Assembly (NCBI GenBank): GCA_913049535.1
Contig: CAJWYF010000001.1
Location: forward strand, 124,001-188,000
DNA from: an uncultured Synechococcus sp.
GTDB taxonomy: Bacteria; Cyanobacteriota; Cyanobacteriia; PCC-6307; Cyanobiaceae
Length of the DNA stretch: 64,000 nucleotides
Direction of reading: 5' to 3'
The position numbers and the translations under genes were made by a program. Shown here in pieces: positions 9,383 to 19,696 of the stretch. A model generated the notes under the pieces. That model was not told the DNA's origin, made no database searches, and saw only the letters and a list, made by a program, of their open reading frames with translations. Within the stretch, counting starts at the first letter, position 1, and every line of letters starts with the position of its first letter.

Positions 9383-10102
9383 TCATGGGTCATGGCTTCC
9401 GTGGGATCGATCGGCGCCGTCCTTGAGCGCTGCGGTGTCCCCAGCGGTTGGCTGGATGCCGGGAATCAAGGGCATCACCTTGCTGAGCTGGTCACGGTTG
9501 CCCTTGAGCACCACGGTCGCCATGGCTTTGAGCGGGGTGATGAACTCACGCTCTCCGCGGCGCACTGGGCCCAGCATTTGGCGGATCACCCTCAGCGGCT
9601 GTCGCTGCCGCTGCCTGACATCACGCTTCAAGCGCCGCATCAGACGCTGCAGCTGTGGAACATCGATGTAGATGAGCAGGGCTGAATCGTCCTGCTGCAG
9701 CACCTGCTGAAGCCCATAAGCCCCCTCGAGCAGCACCATCTCATAGGGCCCCTGAATCGGCCGCCAGCTGCTGGTTCGCGTGGCCATGTCGTAGGTCCGT
9801 AATGGCGGCAGCCCTCCCTGGCGCACGGTATGCAGCTGTTGGATCAGCAGTTCGCTGTCGATGGCCGCCGGTGTATCAAAGCCATACGGCCCATCACCGC
9901 TCCAGCCGCAGCGGTAGTAGTCATCGCAGGCGATGGGCAACGGGTTGATGCCCTGGCTGCGCAGAGCAGCTGCCAGTTGCGCGCTGAGCTGGCTTTTACC
10001 TGCAGCCGATGGCCCGCCCACGCAGATCAGCGGCAGCAAGGGCTGGGGCAAGGTGATGGCAACGGATGGCTCCAGCCTGCTGCTGGATGGCGGTTGCTTC
10101 AA
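9383..10102 (-). CDS. P-loop kinase related to uridine kinase/phosphoribulokinase
   Basis: The 239-aa protein has a Walker A motif GGPSAAGKS (residues 29-37) and the family pattern of uridine kinase-like enzymes: CDDYYRCGW after the P-loop, a middle DTPAAIDSELL segment, and VLLEGAYGL as the Walker-B-like strand. The substrate cannot be named from sequence. TTG 10102 is the most upstream start in frame; no ATG is available and a later TTG is possible near residue 18, so the start is uncertain. It is divergent from rsmA with 65 bases between the starts. Confidence 0.75.
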   Translation of the reverse strand: MKQPPSSSRLEPSVAITLPQPLLPLICVGGPSAAGKSQLSAQLAAALRSQGINPLPIACDDYYRCGWSGDGPYGFDTPAAIDSELLIQQLHTVRQGGLPPLRTYDMATRTSSWRPIQGPYEMVLLEGAYGLQQVLQQDDSALLIYIDVPQLQRLMRRLKRDVRQRQRQPLRVIRQMLGPVRRGEREFITPLKAMATVVLKGNRDQLSKVMPLIPGIQPTAGDTAALKDGADRSHGSHDP

Positions 10103-10167
10103 GCTGAGGGAATGGTGTGGAGCGCCGTCATGGGAATCGGACAGCTGCGTTGGCGCAGCATGGCGGC

Positions 10168-10992
10168 ATGAGTTTTTCCGGCCACACCGCTCGCAAGCGT
10201 TTCGGTCAGCACTGGCTCAAGGATGGCTCCGTTCTTGATCGCATCGTCGCTGCCGCCGAGCTGTCTCCATCGGATTGTGTTCTCGAGGTGGGGCCTGGAC
10301 GCGGGGCCCTAACGGGCCGCTTGCTGGGCACCGCGGTGGCCCAGGTCCATGCCGTGGAATTGGATCGCGATCTGGTGGCTGGCCTGCAGGAGCGTTTCGG
10401 CGGCGATCCCCGCTTCTCCCTGCAAAGCGGTGATGTTCTTGACCTGCCGGTGCTGGGTGATCCCAGCCGACCCGCCAACAAGGTGGTGGCCAACATCCCG
10501 TACAACATCACCGGCCCGCTGCTGGAGCGCTTGGTGGGACGGCTCGATCGCCCGGTTGATCCGCCATACCAGCGTCTGGTTCTGCTGGTGCAACAGGAGG
10601 TGGCCCAGCGCATCAGCGCCCCACCAGGCCACAGCAGCTTCAGTGCACTCAGTGTGCGCATGCAGTTGCTGGCTCGCTGCCGCAGCGTCTGTCCCGTCCC
10701 GCCCCGCTGTTTTCAGCCGCCACCGAAGGTGCAGTCGGAGGTGATTGCACTGGAGCCTCTGCCTGCCTGCGAGCGGCTTGCGCCCAGCCTGGCCAAAACC
10801 GTTGAACGGCTGCTGCGCCAGGCTTTCCAGGCCCGCCGCAAGATGGTGCGCAACACCTTGGCGACGCTGGCGCCAAGCCAGGGGCTTGAGCCATGGCTGG
10901 CAGAGGCCTCGGTCGAGCCGCAGCAGCGTCCCCAGGACCTCAGCCCACAGCACTGGGTAGCGTTGGCCGCTGCCCTGGCCCCTGCCCCGTGA
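10168..10992 (+). CDS. rsmA: 16S rRNA adenine(1518/1519)-N6 dimethyltransferase
   Basis: RsmA (KsgA) dimethylates two adjacent adenines in the helix-45 loop of 16S rRNA, a late 30S quality step. The 274-aa protein is taken from ATG 10168 ([19 protein letters not shown]); an upstream ATG 10117 adds 17 untypical residues. The SAM-binding motif VGPGRGALT (residues 41-49) and the catalytic NIPY (109-112) are visible. ispE starts inside its stop codon (GTGA, 4-base overlap), so the genes are translationally coupled. Confidence 0.96.
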   Translation: MSFSGHTARKRFGQHWLKDGSVLDRIVAAAELSPSDCVLEVGPGRGALTGRLLGTAVAQVHAVELDRDLVAGLQERFGGDPRFSLQSGDVLDLPVLGDPSRPANKVVANIPYNITGPLLERLVGRLDRPVDPPYQRLVLLVQQEVAQRISAPPGHSSFSALSVRMQLLARCRSVCPVPPRCFQPPPKVQSEVIALEPLPACERLAPSLAKTVERLLRQAFQARRKMVRNTLATLAPSQGLEPWLAEASVEPQQRPQDLSPQHWVALAAALAPAP

Positions 10993-11918
10993 GTTCCCTC
11001 AGCCTCAGCGCCCCGGCCAAGCTGAATCTCCATCTCGAGGTTCTTGGCCTGCGCCGTGATGGCTTTCATGAACTGGCGATGGTGATGCAGACCATCGACC
11101 TGGCCGATGAGCTCATCGCCGCTGCTGCCCCCCCCGGTCAGCTGTCGCTGAGCTGCAGCGAGGCTTCGTTGGCCGTCGATGGCAGCAACCTGGTGCTGAA
11201 AGCGGCCGAACTGCTGCGCGAGGAAGTCTCCAATCCGCAGCTCAGCGCCGCGCTGCATCTCGACAAACGGATTCCCATCGGTGCCGGGCTCGCCGGCGGC
11301 TCCAGTGATGCCGCAACTGCCTTGCTGCTGTTGAACCGTTTCTGGCAGCTGCAGTTGCCTGAAGCGGTGCTGCTGCGGCTGGCGATCCAGCTGGGCTCCG
11401 ATGTGGCCTTCTGCCTCGCCGGGGGCAGCCAGCTCTGTTTCGGTCGCGGTGAGGTGCTTGAGCCCTTGGCCTCAACACCTCCACTGGGGGTGCTCTTGCT
11501 GAAAGATCCATTGGTGAGTGTCAGCACCCCCTGGGCCTATGGCCGCTGCAAGGCCCTGCGCTCCGCCCAGTACCTCGAGGGGGAGGAGGCTTTTGAAACG
11601 CGTCGTCAGGCCCTGCGCAGCGGCGCGTTGCTGCAGTGGTTCTGCGCCGCAGCTCAGGCGGGGCCACCACCGGTGCTGCGCAACGACCTGCAGACCGTGG
11701 TGGCACCTGAGGTGGAAAGCGTGCAGCTTGGGCTCAAGTTGCTGGAGCAGGCAGGCTCGCCCCTTGTCGTGGCGATGAGCGGTTCTGGGCCGAGCCTCTT
11801 TGCCCTCTACGCCAGCCCTGCTGAGGCTGCTGAGGCGGGAGCTTCGTTGGCACCGCTCAGCGCGGAGAATGGATTTGATCAATGGGTGTGCCGTTTCACC
11901 CCCGCACGTCATGGCTGA
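10989..11918 (+). CDS. ispE: 4-diphosphocytidyl-2-C-methyl-D-erythritol kinase
   Basis: IspE phosphorylates CDP-methylerythritol in the MEP isoprenoid pathway, which feeds carotenoids, chlorophyll phytyl chains and quinones. The 309-aa protein starts at GTG 10989 with [18 protein letters not shown] and has the GHMP-kinase glycine-rich motif [14 protein letters not shown] (residues 96-109) and the C-terminal [11 protein letters not shown] motif. It overlaps rsmA by 4 bases and the next gene by 8 bases, forming a compact operon. Confidence 0.96.
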   Translation: MSSLSLSAPAKLNLHLEVLGLRRDGFHELAMVMQTIDLADELIAAAAPPGQLSLSCSEASLAVDGSNLVLKAAELLREEVSNPQLSAALHLDKRIPIGAGLAGGSSDAATALLLLNRFWQLQLPEAVLLRLAIQLGSDVAFCLAGGSQLCFGRGEVLEPLASTPPLGVLLLKDPLVSVSTPWAYGRCKALRSAQYLEGEEAFETRRQALRSGALLQWFCAAAQAGPPPVLRNDLQTVVAPEVESVQLGLKLLEQAGSPLVVAMSGSGPSLFALYASPAEAAEAGASLAPLSAENGFDQWVCRFTPARHG

Positions 11919-12222
11919 CTCTCAACCCGACACCGATACCGGCGCACCGGTCAAAGGGCCGATGAGCTACCTCAGCGGCAGCCTCACCAGCGGTGGCTTC
12001 TGTGCAGTGGCCGTCGTGATCACGCTGAAATTGATCGCCTACTACTCCGCCCATCCGCCCCACTACAGCCAGCGCCTGGCCCAGTCCATCGCCACGGCTC
12101 TGAAGACGTTGATCATCGGTAGCGGTTGCGTGGCCACCTTCAGCTTCGGTTTGGTCTCAGCCGGCTTGATGCTGTTGTTTCTCAAGTCCATCTTCCAGAA
12201 CGAGAGCAAATCAGCTGCCTAA
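11911..12222 (+). CDS. DUF3082-type small membrane protein
   Basis: The 103-aa protein starts at ATG 11911, overlapping the end of ispE by 8 bases. It has two membrane segments, about residues 32-46 ([16 protein letters not shown]) and 70-91 ([20 protein letters not shown]), separated by a [20 protein letters not shown] loop. The pattern fits the cyanobacterial/plastid DUF3082 family, whose function is not known. The family name is from memory of the pattern, so moderate confidence; that it is a real gene is well supported by the overlap and coding character. Confidence 0.75.
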   Translation: MADSQPDTDTGAPVKGPMSYLSGSLTSGGFCAVAVVITLKLIAYYSAHPPHYSQRLAQSIATALKTLIIGSGCVATFSFGLVSAGLMLLFLKSIFQNESKSAA

Positions 12223-12245
12223 CCTGGGGCAACTGCTGTTTTGCC

Positions 12246-12341
12246 ATGACTCCCCACGATCTGGGGTTGCTGGCCCTGCTGCTCTCCCCCGGTCTGCTGC
12301 TCTCGGTGCTGCTGCTGACCACCTTTGCTGCCGGCGGCTGA
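12246..12341 (+). CDS. 31-aa single-span membrane peptide
   Basis: ATG 12246 opens a 31-codon frame ending at TGA 12339-12341, in the gap between the DUF3082 gene and pdhB. The peptide MTPHDLGLLALLLSPGLLLS plus VLLLTTFAAGG is a single strong hydrophobic helix with a short polar head, like the tiny subunits of photosynthetic complexes, but I cannot match it to PetL, PetN, PsbT, PsaM or Psb30. The ribosome site is weak. It is probably real because the whole frame is membrane-like and sits neatly between operon genes. Confidence 0.5.
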   Translation: MTPHDLGLLALLLSPGLLLSVLLLTTFAAGG

Positions 12342-12415
12342 GGGTTTTACCTGCCCGTCACTGATAAGTTGGCCCCTTGCCGGCCTGGTCCGGCGAGCAG
12401 CCTGCGCTTGACTCC

Positions 12416-13389
12416 GTGGCCGAAACCCTTCTGTTCAACGCCCTGCGCGAAGCCATCGATGAAGAGATGGCCCGCGATCCCCACGTCTGTGTGATGGGGG
12501 AGGACGTCGGCCATTACGGCGGGTCCTACAAAGTCACCAAAGACCTCTACGAGAAATACGGCGAGCTGAGGGTGCTGGACACCCCCATCGCTGAAAACAG
12601 CTTCACCGGCATGGCGGTCGGCGCAGCGATGACCGGCCTGAGGCCGATTGTCGAAGGCATGAACATGGGCTTCCTGCTCCTGGCCTTCAATCAGATCTCC
12701 AACAACATGGGCATGCTGCGCTACACCAGCGGCGGCAACTTCACCATTCCCACGGTGGTGCGTGGCCCCGGTGGGGTGGGGCGGCAGCTCGGTGCTGAGC
12801 ACAGCCAGCGGCTTGAGGCTTATTTCCATGCTGTCCCCGGCATCAAGATCGTCGCCTGTAGCACGCCCACCAATGCCAAGGGGCTGATGAAGGCCGCCAT
12901 TCGTGACAACAACCCGGTGCTCTTTTTCGAGCACGTTCTGCTCTACAACCTCAGCGAGGAGCTTCCCGCTGGCGATTACACCTTCGCCCTCGATAAGGCC
13001 GAGATGGTGCGCCAGGGCAAGGACATCACCCTGCTCACTTACTCGCGGATGCGTCACCACTGCCAGGTGGCCGTCAAGCAGCTCGAGGAGCAGGGCTATG
13101 ACCCCGAGCTGATCGATCTGATCAGCCTCAAGCCGTTCGACATCGAAGCGATCAAGCGATCGATCGCCAAGACTCACCGGGTGGTGATTGTCGAGGAGTG
13201 CATGAAGACCGGCGGTATTGGGGCCGAGTTGATTGCCCTGATCACCGAGCACTGCTTCGACGAGCTCGATGCACCACCGGTGCGCCTCTCCAGCCAGGAC
13301 ATCCCCACGCCTTACAACGGCAAGCTGGAAAACCTCACCATCATTCAGCCCCATCAGATCGTTGAAGCCGTTCAGCAGCTGGTGCAGCG

Positions 13390-13393
<4 letters not shown>
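12416..13393 (+). CDS. pdhB: pyruvate dehydrogenase E1 component subunit beta
   Basis: This is the beta subunit of the thiamine-diphosphate-dependent E1 heterotetramer that decarboxylates pyruvate to feed acetyl-CoA synthesis. The 325-aa protein is taken from GTG 12416 ([17 protein letters not shown]), which matches the usual start; a TTG at 12377 would add 13 residues. Typical segments are [49 protein letters not shown] and [17 protein letters not shown]. The alpha subunit gene is not in the window. secD overlaps its stop (ATGA). Confidence 0.95.
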
Positions 13394-14858
<1,465 letters not shown>

Positions 14859-14862
<4 letters not shown>

Positions 14863-15818
14863 CCTCCTCCAGCGGTGCGATCCTGCGTGAGCCGCGGCTG
14901 CGCATCACCCGACATCGGCGCCTGTGCCTCAGCATCACGGCCGTCATGCTCACGCTCAGCGTGGTGGGCATTGTTCTTTGCTGGATCTCACCGATTGGCG
15001 CTCCCCTCAAGCCCGGTCTGGATTTCACCGGTGGTACTGCGATTCAGGTGGAGCGCCTCTGCGGCGATCGCTGCAATGAGTTGACGGTTCAGCAGGTTCA
15101 AGATGTTCTGCCCTCGCCAGCTGTGGTGCAACTGCTCGATGGTGGCCAGGCCATCAGCCTGCGCAGCACCACCTTGAGCCCTGCCCAAAGCGGAGCCATC
15201 GTCGATGCGCTGGAGACATCCGTTGGTCCACTGGAGCTAACGGACACCCAGATCACCACGATTGGTCCTGTGCTCGGCAAGCAATTGCTCAGCAGCAGCA
15301 TCCTGGCCCTGAGCGTCAGCTTCATCGGCGTTGCGCTTTACATCACCGCCCGTTACGCCCGTCTTTACGCCGTCTTGGCGTTGCTGGCCCTGGCCCATGA
15401 CGTGTTGATCACTGCCGGCCTCTTTGCCTGGCTTGGTCTGCTGGCCGGCGTGGAGGTCAACAGCCTCTTTGCCGTGGCTCTTCTGACCCTGGCGGGCTAT
15501 TCGGTCAACGACACCGTGGTGGTGTTTGACCGCATCCGCGAACAGCAGCGCATCCTTCCTGATCTGAGCGTCGAGGATCAGGTGGACCGGGCTGTCGATG
15601 GCACCTTGACCCGTTCGATTTACACCAGCCTCAGTACCGAAATTCCGATCTTTGCGTTGATCCTCTTTGGTGGCGACAGTCTGTACTGGTTCGCGGTCGC
15701 ACTGTTTGTGGGTATCGCCGTCGGTGCCTGGTCAAGTGTTGCCGTGGTGCCACCGTTGCTGCCGCTCTTCGGGGGTCGCCTACCCCAGCGCAGTGGACCG
15801 GCAGGGGCTACGGCGTGA
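14859..15818 (+). CDS. secF: protein translocase subunit SecF
   Basis: The 319-aa protein has an N-terminal helix, the GLDFTGGTAIQV motif that mirrors SecD, and a C-terminal bundle with the conserved AGYSVNDTVVVFDRIREQ motif and RSIYTSLST. ATG 14859 overlaps the secD stop by 4 bases, so translation is coupled. The next small membrane protein gene starts inside its stop codon (GTGA). Confidence 0.95.
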
Positions 15819-16021
15819 GGATCCCCGCTGCGCTGTTCTGGGTTCTGTTGGTCCTGGCCCTGTTTGAACTGCGCAGCGAAATCGTGTTGCTGAGCCAGAA
15901 CTTCACCTGGACCGGACTGTTTTATGCCGCGGGTCATCACAAACTGGCCAGCATCATCGTGCTGCTGAGCCCCTGGTGGTTTCTGTCAGCCGGTCGCTCG
16001 ACCCGCTCCGGTCGGTTCTGA
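15815..16021 (+). CDS. small two-helix membrane protein of unknown function
   Basis: GTG 15815 overlaps the secF stop by 4 bases. The 68-aa protein has two predicted membrane helices: RIPAALFWVLLVLALFEL near the start and LASIIVLLSPWWFLSA near the end, joined by a polar loop with HHK. I do not recognise it as YajC or any named Sec accessory protein. Its position suggests a SecDF-linked or simply cotranscribed role; this is inference from context only. Confidence 0.65.
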   Translation: MRIPAALFWVLLVLALFELRSEIVLLSQNFTWTGLFYAAGHHKLASIIVLLSPWWFLSAGRSTRSGRF

Positions 16022-16036
16022 TCCCCTGTTGCATCC

Positions 16037-17128
16037 ATGTCCCCACTGCTGATTGCAGCGCTGGTTGCTCTTGCACCCCCGATCCCCCCACCGGCGAGCC
16101 AACCGCCGCCTTCAGGGCGCAGCCTTGAGCTGATCGATCAGCTCAAGGAGCTGCATCGACAGGGCTCCAGCGTCACCGGCGAGCGTGATCTGCTGCAGGC
16201 GCACCATGAACTGCTTGGGTTGTTCTGGAGTTCGATCGCGGCCGATGGCGATCAGGAGCTGCCTGATGTCACCTTGCTGGGACCGGGCGAGCGTTTCAAG
16301 GCCTGTGGCGGTGCACCAGCCAGCAATGCGTATTGCCCCCAATCAGCGGAGCTGGGCATTGACCATCGCGGTCTGCTGCGTCGCCTGCGTCTGCAATCCA
16401 ACCCCAGCCTTGAGCTCAGTGCCCTGACGGTCCTGGCCCATGAGTGGGGCCATCACGTCAATCAGGCCATTTCCCAGGGCCCCTTTGATGGCAAGGAGGA
16501 GGACGCCGCGGACTGGCGTGCTGGCCGTTATCTCGGCTGGCTGATCTATCAGCAGGTGTTGCCTGTCGAGGACTTCACTGAAGCCGCCAACATCCTGTTC
16601 CGCATCGGCGATTACCACCAGCTCTCTCCCCACGGTTATCCCCTCAGTCGCTTCCGCGCCTTCATCAAAGGGGTTCGCCGGCAGCTGCCGCCCGGCTCCC
16701 AGGTGGGCTCCTGGACCATGGACACCGAGGAGACCTTTTCCCAGGTGGTGGATCAGAACCCAGGTGAGCCTTGGGTGGACACCACCTTGAAGGTCTATCG
16801 CTTTGAAATCGAGCGGGGCAGTCAGATTGCGGGAAATCTGTTCAAGGTCGCCCTTGGCGCCTTGAACTGCGGTTTTGGTTCCGGTCGTGCCTGCGCCGGT
16901 TCGTTGATGTCGCAAGGTCAGGCCAAACCCGACGGTTGGTTTCGCTTGCGCACGATGCGATTGAACTGCCACAACGGCATGTTTGATATCCAAGGTGACG
17001 GGATTGCCCGTCAGCGCATCAGCCGCGATCGCAAAGGGCAGGCCCAACGCATTGCACAACGGATCTGCAGCACCTCAGCAGTGTCTGCAAAGCCCTGGGA
17101 GGACGATGACGTCAGTCCTCTTCCTTGA
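16037..17128 (+). CDS. exported neutral zinc metallopeptidase-like protein
   Basis: The 363-aa protein has a short hydrophobic N-terminus (MSPLLIAALVALAPP), probably a signal or anchor, then a proline-rich linker. The zincin motif HEWGHH places His135, Glu136 and His139 as metal and catalytic residues; EEDAADWRAG (residues 154-163) follows as in the YpfJ-type neutral zinc metallopeptidase family, where an acidic residue there is a likely third ligand. Several Cys in the C-terminal region (LNCGFGSGRACAG, LNCHNG, RICS) could form disulfides outside the cytoplasm. It converges with the next gene and overlaps it by 17 bases. Confidence 0.8.
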   Translation: MSPLLIAALVALAPPIPPPASQPPPSGRSLELIDQLKELHRQGSSVTGERDLLQAHHELLGLFWSSIAADGDQELPDVTLLGPGERFKACGGAPASNAYCPQSAELGIDHRGLLRRLRLQSNPSLELSALTVLAHEWGHHVNQAISQGPFDGKEEDAADWRAGRYLGWLIYQQVLPVEDFTEAANILFRIGDYHQLSPHGYPLSRFRAFIKGVRRQLPPGSQVGSWTMDTEETFSQVVDQNPGEPWVDTTLKVYRFEIERGSQIAGNLFKVALGALNCGFGSGRACAGSLMSQGQAKPDGWFRLRTMRLNCHNGMFDIQGDGIARQRISRDRKGQAQRIAQRICSTSAVSAKPWEDDDVSPLP

Positions 17129-17516
17129 GCAGCGGAGCACTCCAGCTGATGGCTGAGAGGAAGCCGCGACCCCCGGGCTGAAGGGCCTGGAAGCGACTGC
17201 CGTTGCTGTCGGGTTGTTGCAGGTCGTTGACCCTCTCCCAGAGCGCGCCGCCATCGTCGATGCGATACAGCGCACCACTAGCGGTGATCTCAACGGGCGT
17301 GAAGGCGTAGGAGCCATCGCGGGTGCCGATGCGGATCACACCATCGGCTTTCTCGCTGATGCGGCAACCGCTGCTGGTGATCAGTTCGGTTCCAACACTG
17401 AATCCGTCATCCCCGAATAGAAAGCAGCGCTGGCCGCTGAGCTTGAGGAACACCTGGGCTGATGCCGGAAGGCTGGCGCAGGCGAGCAGCAGGCTCATCG
17501 GCAGCAGGCGAAGCAT
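17112..17516 (-). CDS. secreted protein of unknown function
   Basis: The 134-aa protein has a classic signal peptide (MLRLLPMSLLLACASLPASA, cut before QVFLKL) and a mature domain of about 114 residues with two Cys (SGQRCFLFGDD and SSGCRISEK) likely to pair. Beta-like segments such as VIRIGTRDGSYAFTPVEI dominate. Ala-Cys-Ala in the signal is not a convincing lipobox. No family is recognised. It converges with the metallopeptidase gene with a 17-base overlap. Confidence 0.65.
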   Translation of the reverse strand: MLRLLPMSLLLACASLPASAQVFLKLSGQRCFLFGDDGFSVGTELITSSGCRISEKADGVIRIGTRDGSYAFTPVEITASGALYRIDDGGALWERVNDLQQPDSNGSRFQALQPGGRGFLSAISWSAPLLKEED

Positions 17517-17826
17517 GGCGACCGCATCAGTTGGCGACAGTTTGCCTGATTTGGGCGGGTCCTCAGCGCCCGCGGTGCAAGGGACGTTTTTGTCCCTGAT
17601 CGCGGCTCTGCTTGTTGCTTGGCAGCGAGAGCTGGGTCTCTGCCCAGTCGCTGGTGAGGGCCGCCAACAGCGAGAGACGGGAGCCGAGGATCCGGAGCAA
17701 GGTGCTTATTGCGAATACCTCTCAACGTACGCCGCTGTCAGGCCTAATGCAAGTGATTCGCAACATCAGGTCTTGCGGCGGTGCAGCCAAAGGGAACCTG
17801 AACCAGAGCCGTCGCTGTTCTGGCCC
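17517..17826. other. 310-base gap with no convincing gene
   Basis: No frame here looks coding. It holds a small hairpin AGGGAC-N6-GTCCCT (17580-17597) without a following T-run, and a widely spaced inverted repeat TTGCGAAT (17709-17716) / ATTCGCAA (17756-17763) upstream of the HTH gene at 17827. It should contain promoters for the divergent genes at 17516 (minus) and 17827 (plus), but I see no clear -35/-10 pair. Confidence 0.5.
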
Positions 17827-18057
17827 ATGCACACACTGCGGGCAGAACCCCCGTCCGTTCACGCCGTGGCTTGGCTGCATTCCCTCTTCCATACCGATCT
17901 GTATGCGCGCCTCGGCCGCTCCTACAGGCAGGATCAGCCCACCGTGAAGCGCATCGCCCGTCTGCGCGCCTACGGCATGTCCCAGATGCAGATCGCCCGT
18001 CGTCTGGGTCTCAAACCCCAGGAGGTCAGCAAAGCCGTGGGCCAGTTCTACGCCTGA
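17827..18057 (+). CDS. small helix-turn-helix protein
   Basis: The 76-aa protein from ATG 17827 ends with a helix-turn-helix: VKRIARLRAYGMSQMQIARR continuing LGLKPQEVSKAVGQF, about residues 41-74. The pattern resembles sigma-70 region-4 or small transcription factor HTHs, so DNA binding is likely. The N-terminal half (HAVAWLHSLFHTDLYARLGRSY) is probably helical and may mediate dimerisation. The frame is open upstream for 168 codons but that part does not look coding. It is isolated between two loose gaps, so no operon context. Confidence 0.6.
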   Translation: MHTLRAEPPSVHAVAWLHSLFHTDLYARLGRSYRQDQPTVKRIARLRAYGMSQMQIARRLGLKPQEVSKAVGQFYA

Positions 18058-18253
18058 GGCAAAAAAAATCGCCCCCCGCCGGAGACGATCAACTCATTCT
18101 TCCTTTTCAACTTAGCGGGAGGAAAATCATTGTCACCCCCTTCTGCCTCAGCTCTGCGGCTTCAAGGACCAACGATTCATCTCCTGGCCGTGTCGTGCTG
18201 CGCTACTGCTCCCACCTAAGTCAGCTTTGAGGATGCCAATCAGGCTGAGCATG
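18058..18253. other. intergenic region without a supported gene
   Basis: Downstream of the HTH gene there is an A8 run followed by C-rich sequence (18061-18080) but no proper terminator stem for the plus strand. A 34-codon minus-strand ATG frame lies here but lacks a ribosome site and starts downstream of the peptide gene's terminator. I see nothing else. Confidence 0.5.
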
Positions 18254-18275
18254 AAAAAGCCCCCTTGGCGGGGCT
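18254..18275 (-). terminator. rho-independent terminator of the double-glycine peptide gene
   Basis: Read on the minus strand, AGCCCC-GCCAA-GGGGGCT is followed by TTTTTC: a GC stem of 6 pairs, a short loop and a T-run, 23 bases after the stop of the peptide gene at 18299. This strongly suggests a monocistronic transcript. Confidence 0.8.
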
Positions 18276-18298
18276 CCATTGCTCCTGATTGTTGGCGC

Positions 18299-18493
18299 TC
18301 ATCCCATGGTGGACACGGTGGTGGAAGCCAGGAGGGACTGAAGCCCGTGGTCTGCGTGGTCAGTCTTCTGCTCAGCTAAGTGCTGCAGTTCAGTGTCACG
18401 GATCTTTGCGGTGTAGTGGGGGAAATGTCCACCAGCTGCACCCAGCAGCTCTTCATCAGTCACGGCTTTCAGTTCAAGCGTTTGAGTCGTCAT
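18299..18493 (-). CDS. double-glycine leader peptide (bacteriocin/RiPP-like precursor)
   Basis: The 64-aa product begins MTTQTLELKAVTDEELLGAAGG. Residues 1-22 form a short leader with the double-glycine consensus: Glu at -8, Leu at -7, small or hydrophobic residues at -4, and Gly-Gly at -2/-1. Leaders of this kind are cut by C39-peptidase ABC exporters. The 42-residue remainder starts HFPHYTAKIRD and has five His and no Cys, so it is not a lanthipeptide or prochlorosin-type core. ATG 18493 has an excellent ribosome site, AAGGAG with 8-base spacing, and a terminator follows. No exporter or modifying enzyme lies nearby. It could be an unmodified class II bacteriocin-like peptide or a secreted signal; function is unknown. 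Confidence 0.75.
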   Translation of the reverse strand: MTTQTLELKAVTDEELLGAAGGHFPHYTAKIRDTELQHLAEQKTDHADHGLQSLLASTTVSTMG

Positions 18494-18673
18494 TTCTCCA
18501 GCTCCTTCAAAAGATTTGAGTGGTGTCTCTTGAGGCCTCCCCCTTCGACTTCTTTGGTCTATTCCCAGGGAATGGCTTCGCTCGATACCTGAAACCGCCC
18601 CATCAGGTTCGGTTCTGCGAACCCATGCCAGGGCAAGTCACCCAAAAGCACTGAGGACCGGCGTTTGCGTGAT

Positions 18674-19696
18674 TCAGAGAGTCCAGCGGTCCATGATCTC
18701 CCTGACGAAAACCTCCTGCAGCAGCACCTGCAGCACCACCACAAAGGGAAGTGCCAGCAGCACACCCGGCAGCCCGAGTAGGGCTCCCAGGCTGAGCTGA
18801 GACATCAGGGCCACGGTGGGCAACAGGTTGACCGTGCGGGCCAGCAGCAGTGGAGTCAGCACAAACGCTTCCAGGTTCTGCAGCACCAGCCGCAGAATCA
18901 CCACCTTCAAGGCCAGCAGGGGAGAGACAACCAACGCCAGCGCCGTGGGCAGAAGTGTCGCCACGGTGGGGCCGATGGTGGGGACAAACGTCAGCAGTCC
19001 GCAGACCAGACCACTGAGCAGGGCCAGGGGCACCTGCAGCCAGGCCAGCCCAGCCCAAGTGAGCAGAAAGACACTCACCGCGGAGATGGTCATCCCTGCG
19101 AGCCAGCCGCCTAAAGCCTCGCGGCACTCGGCAATCAAACGACGGCTGTGCTGCCTGTAGAAATTGGGCGTCGCTGCGATCAACAGATTGGCGTGACTGG
19201 TGGGATCCAGGCACAGCAGCAGGGCCAGCAGGGCCATCAGCAGCACCTGGATGGAGGAATTGGCCGCACCACCGGCCAAGCCCAGCAACTGACCGCTGAC
19301 GGGTTTGAGTGCCGACAAAACACTGCCCGAGCCCAGGCCTTGAGCCAGCTGCTCCAGGCCCCTCACCTCCCCAAGCACGGCTGCAATGCGCTGCAGCAGC
19401 TGGGGCAGCAACGCATTGAGGGTCTGGATCTGCTGCACCAATTCGGGTAGCAACAGGGTTCCCATCACCCAGGCCAGCAGCACCAAGGCCAGCACCACCA
19501 GCATCAGGGCCTGGGGGCGCTGCAGTGGGGATCGGCGCTGCAACAGCTGCACCGGCACATCGAGGGCCACCGCCAGGACCACGGCCCCAAAGAGCACCAG
19601 CAGCACCCAGCGCAGTTCCCAGGCCAGCACCCCCAGCAGCACCAGAGTTATGCTGCCGAGCACGGCCGGCCAGCTGATCACGCTGCTGGATCTCAT
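18674..19696 (-). CDS. AI-2E family transporter (UPF0118 permease), copy 2
   Basis: The 340-aa protein has about eight membrane helices and the family hallmarks near the C-terminus: LTFVPTIGPTVATLLPTAL, VVILRLVLQNLEAFVLTPLLL and LGLPGVLLALPFVVVLQVLLQ. Members are thought to export small molecules or exchange ions; the substrate is unknown here and the family name does not prove AI-2 transport. It overlaps the preceding paralogue by 4 bases (ATGA), so the pair is translationally coupled and may form a heteromeric complex. Confidence 0.85.
   Translation of the reverse strand: MRSSSVISWPAVLGSITLVLLGVLAWELRWVLLVLFGAVVLAVALDVPVQLLQRRSPLQRPQALMLVVLALVLLAWVMGTLLLPELVQQIQTLNALLPQLLQRIAAVLGEVRGLEQLAQGLGSGSVLSALKPVSGQLLGLAGGAANSSIQVLLMALLALLLCLDPTSHANLLIAATPNFYRQHSRRLIAECREALGGWLAGMTISAVSVFLLTWAGLAWLQVPLALLSGLVCGLLTFVPTIGPTVATLLPTALALVVSPLLALKVVILRLVLQNLEAFVLTPLLLARTVNLLPTVALMSQLSLGALLGLPGVLLALPFVVVLQVLLQEVFVREIMDRWTL

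Noticed and set aside
17495-17725. 76-codon minus-strand frame in the 17.5-17.8 kb gap
   Set aside because: Arg/Pro-rich composition without structure, no ribosome site, overlaps the start of the secreted protein gene.
18058-18253. Minus-strand 34-codon frame beginning MLSLIGILKAD
   Set aside because: No ribosome site, it starts after the terminator of the peptide gene, and composition is not peptide-like.
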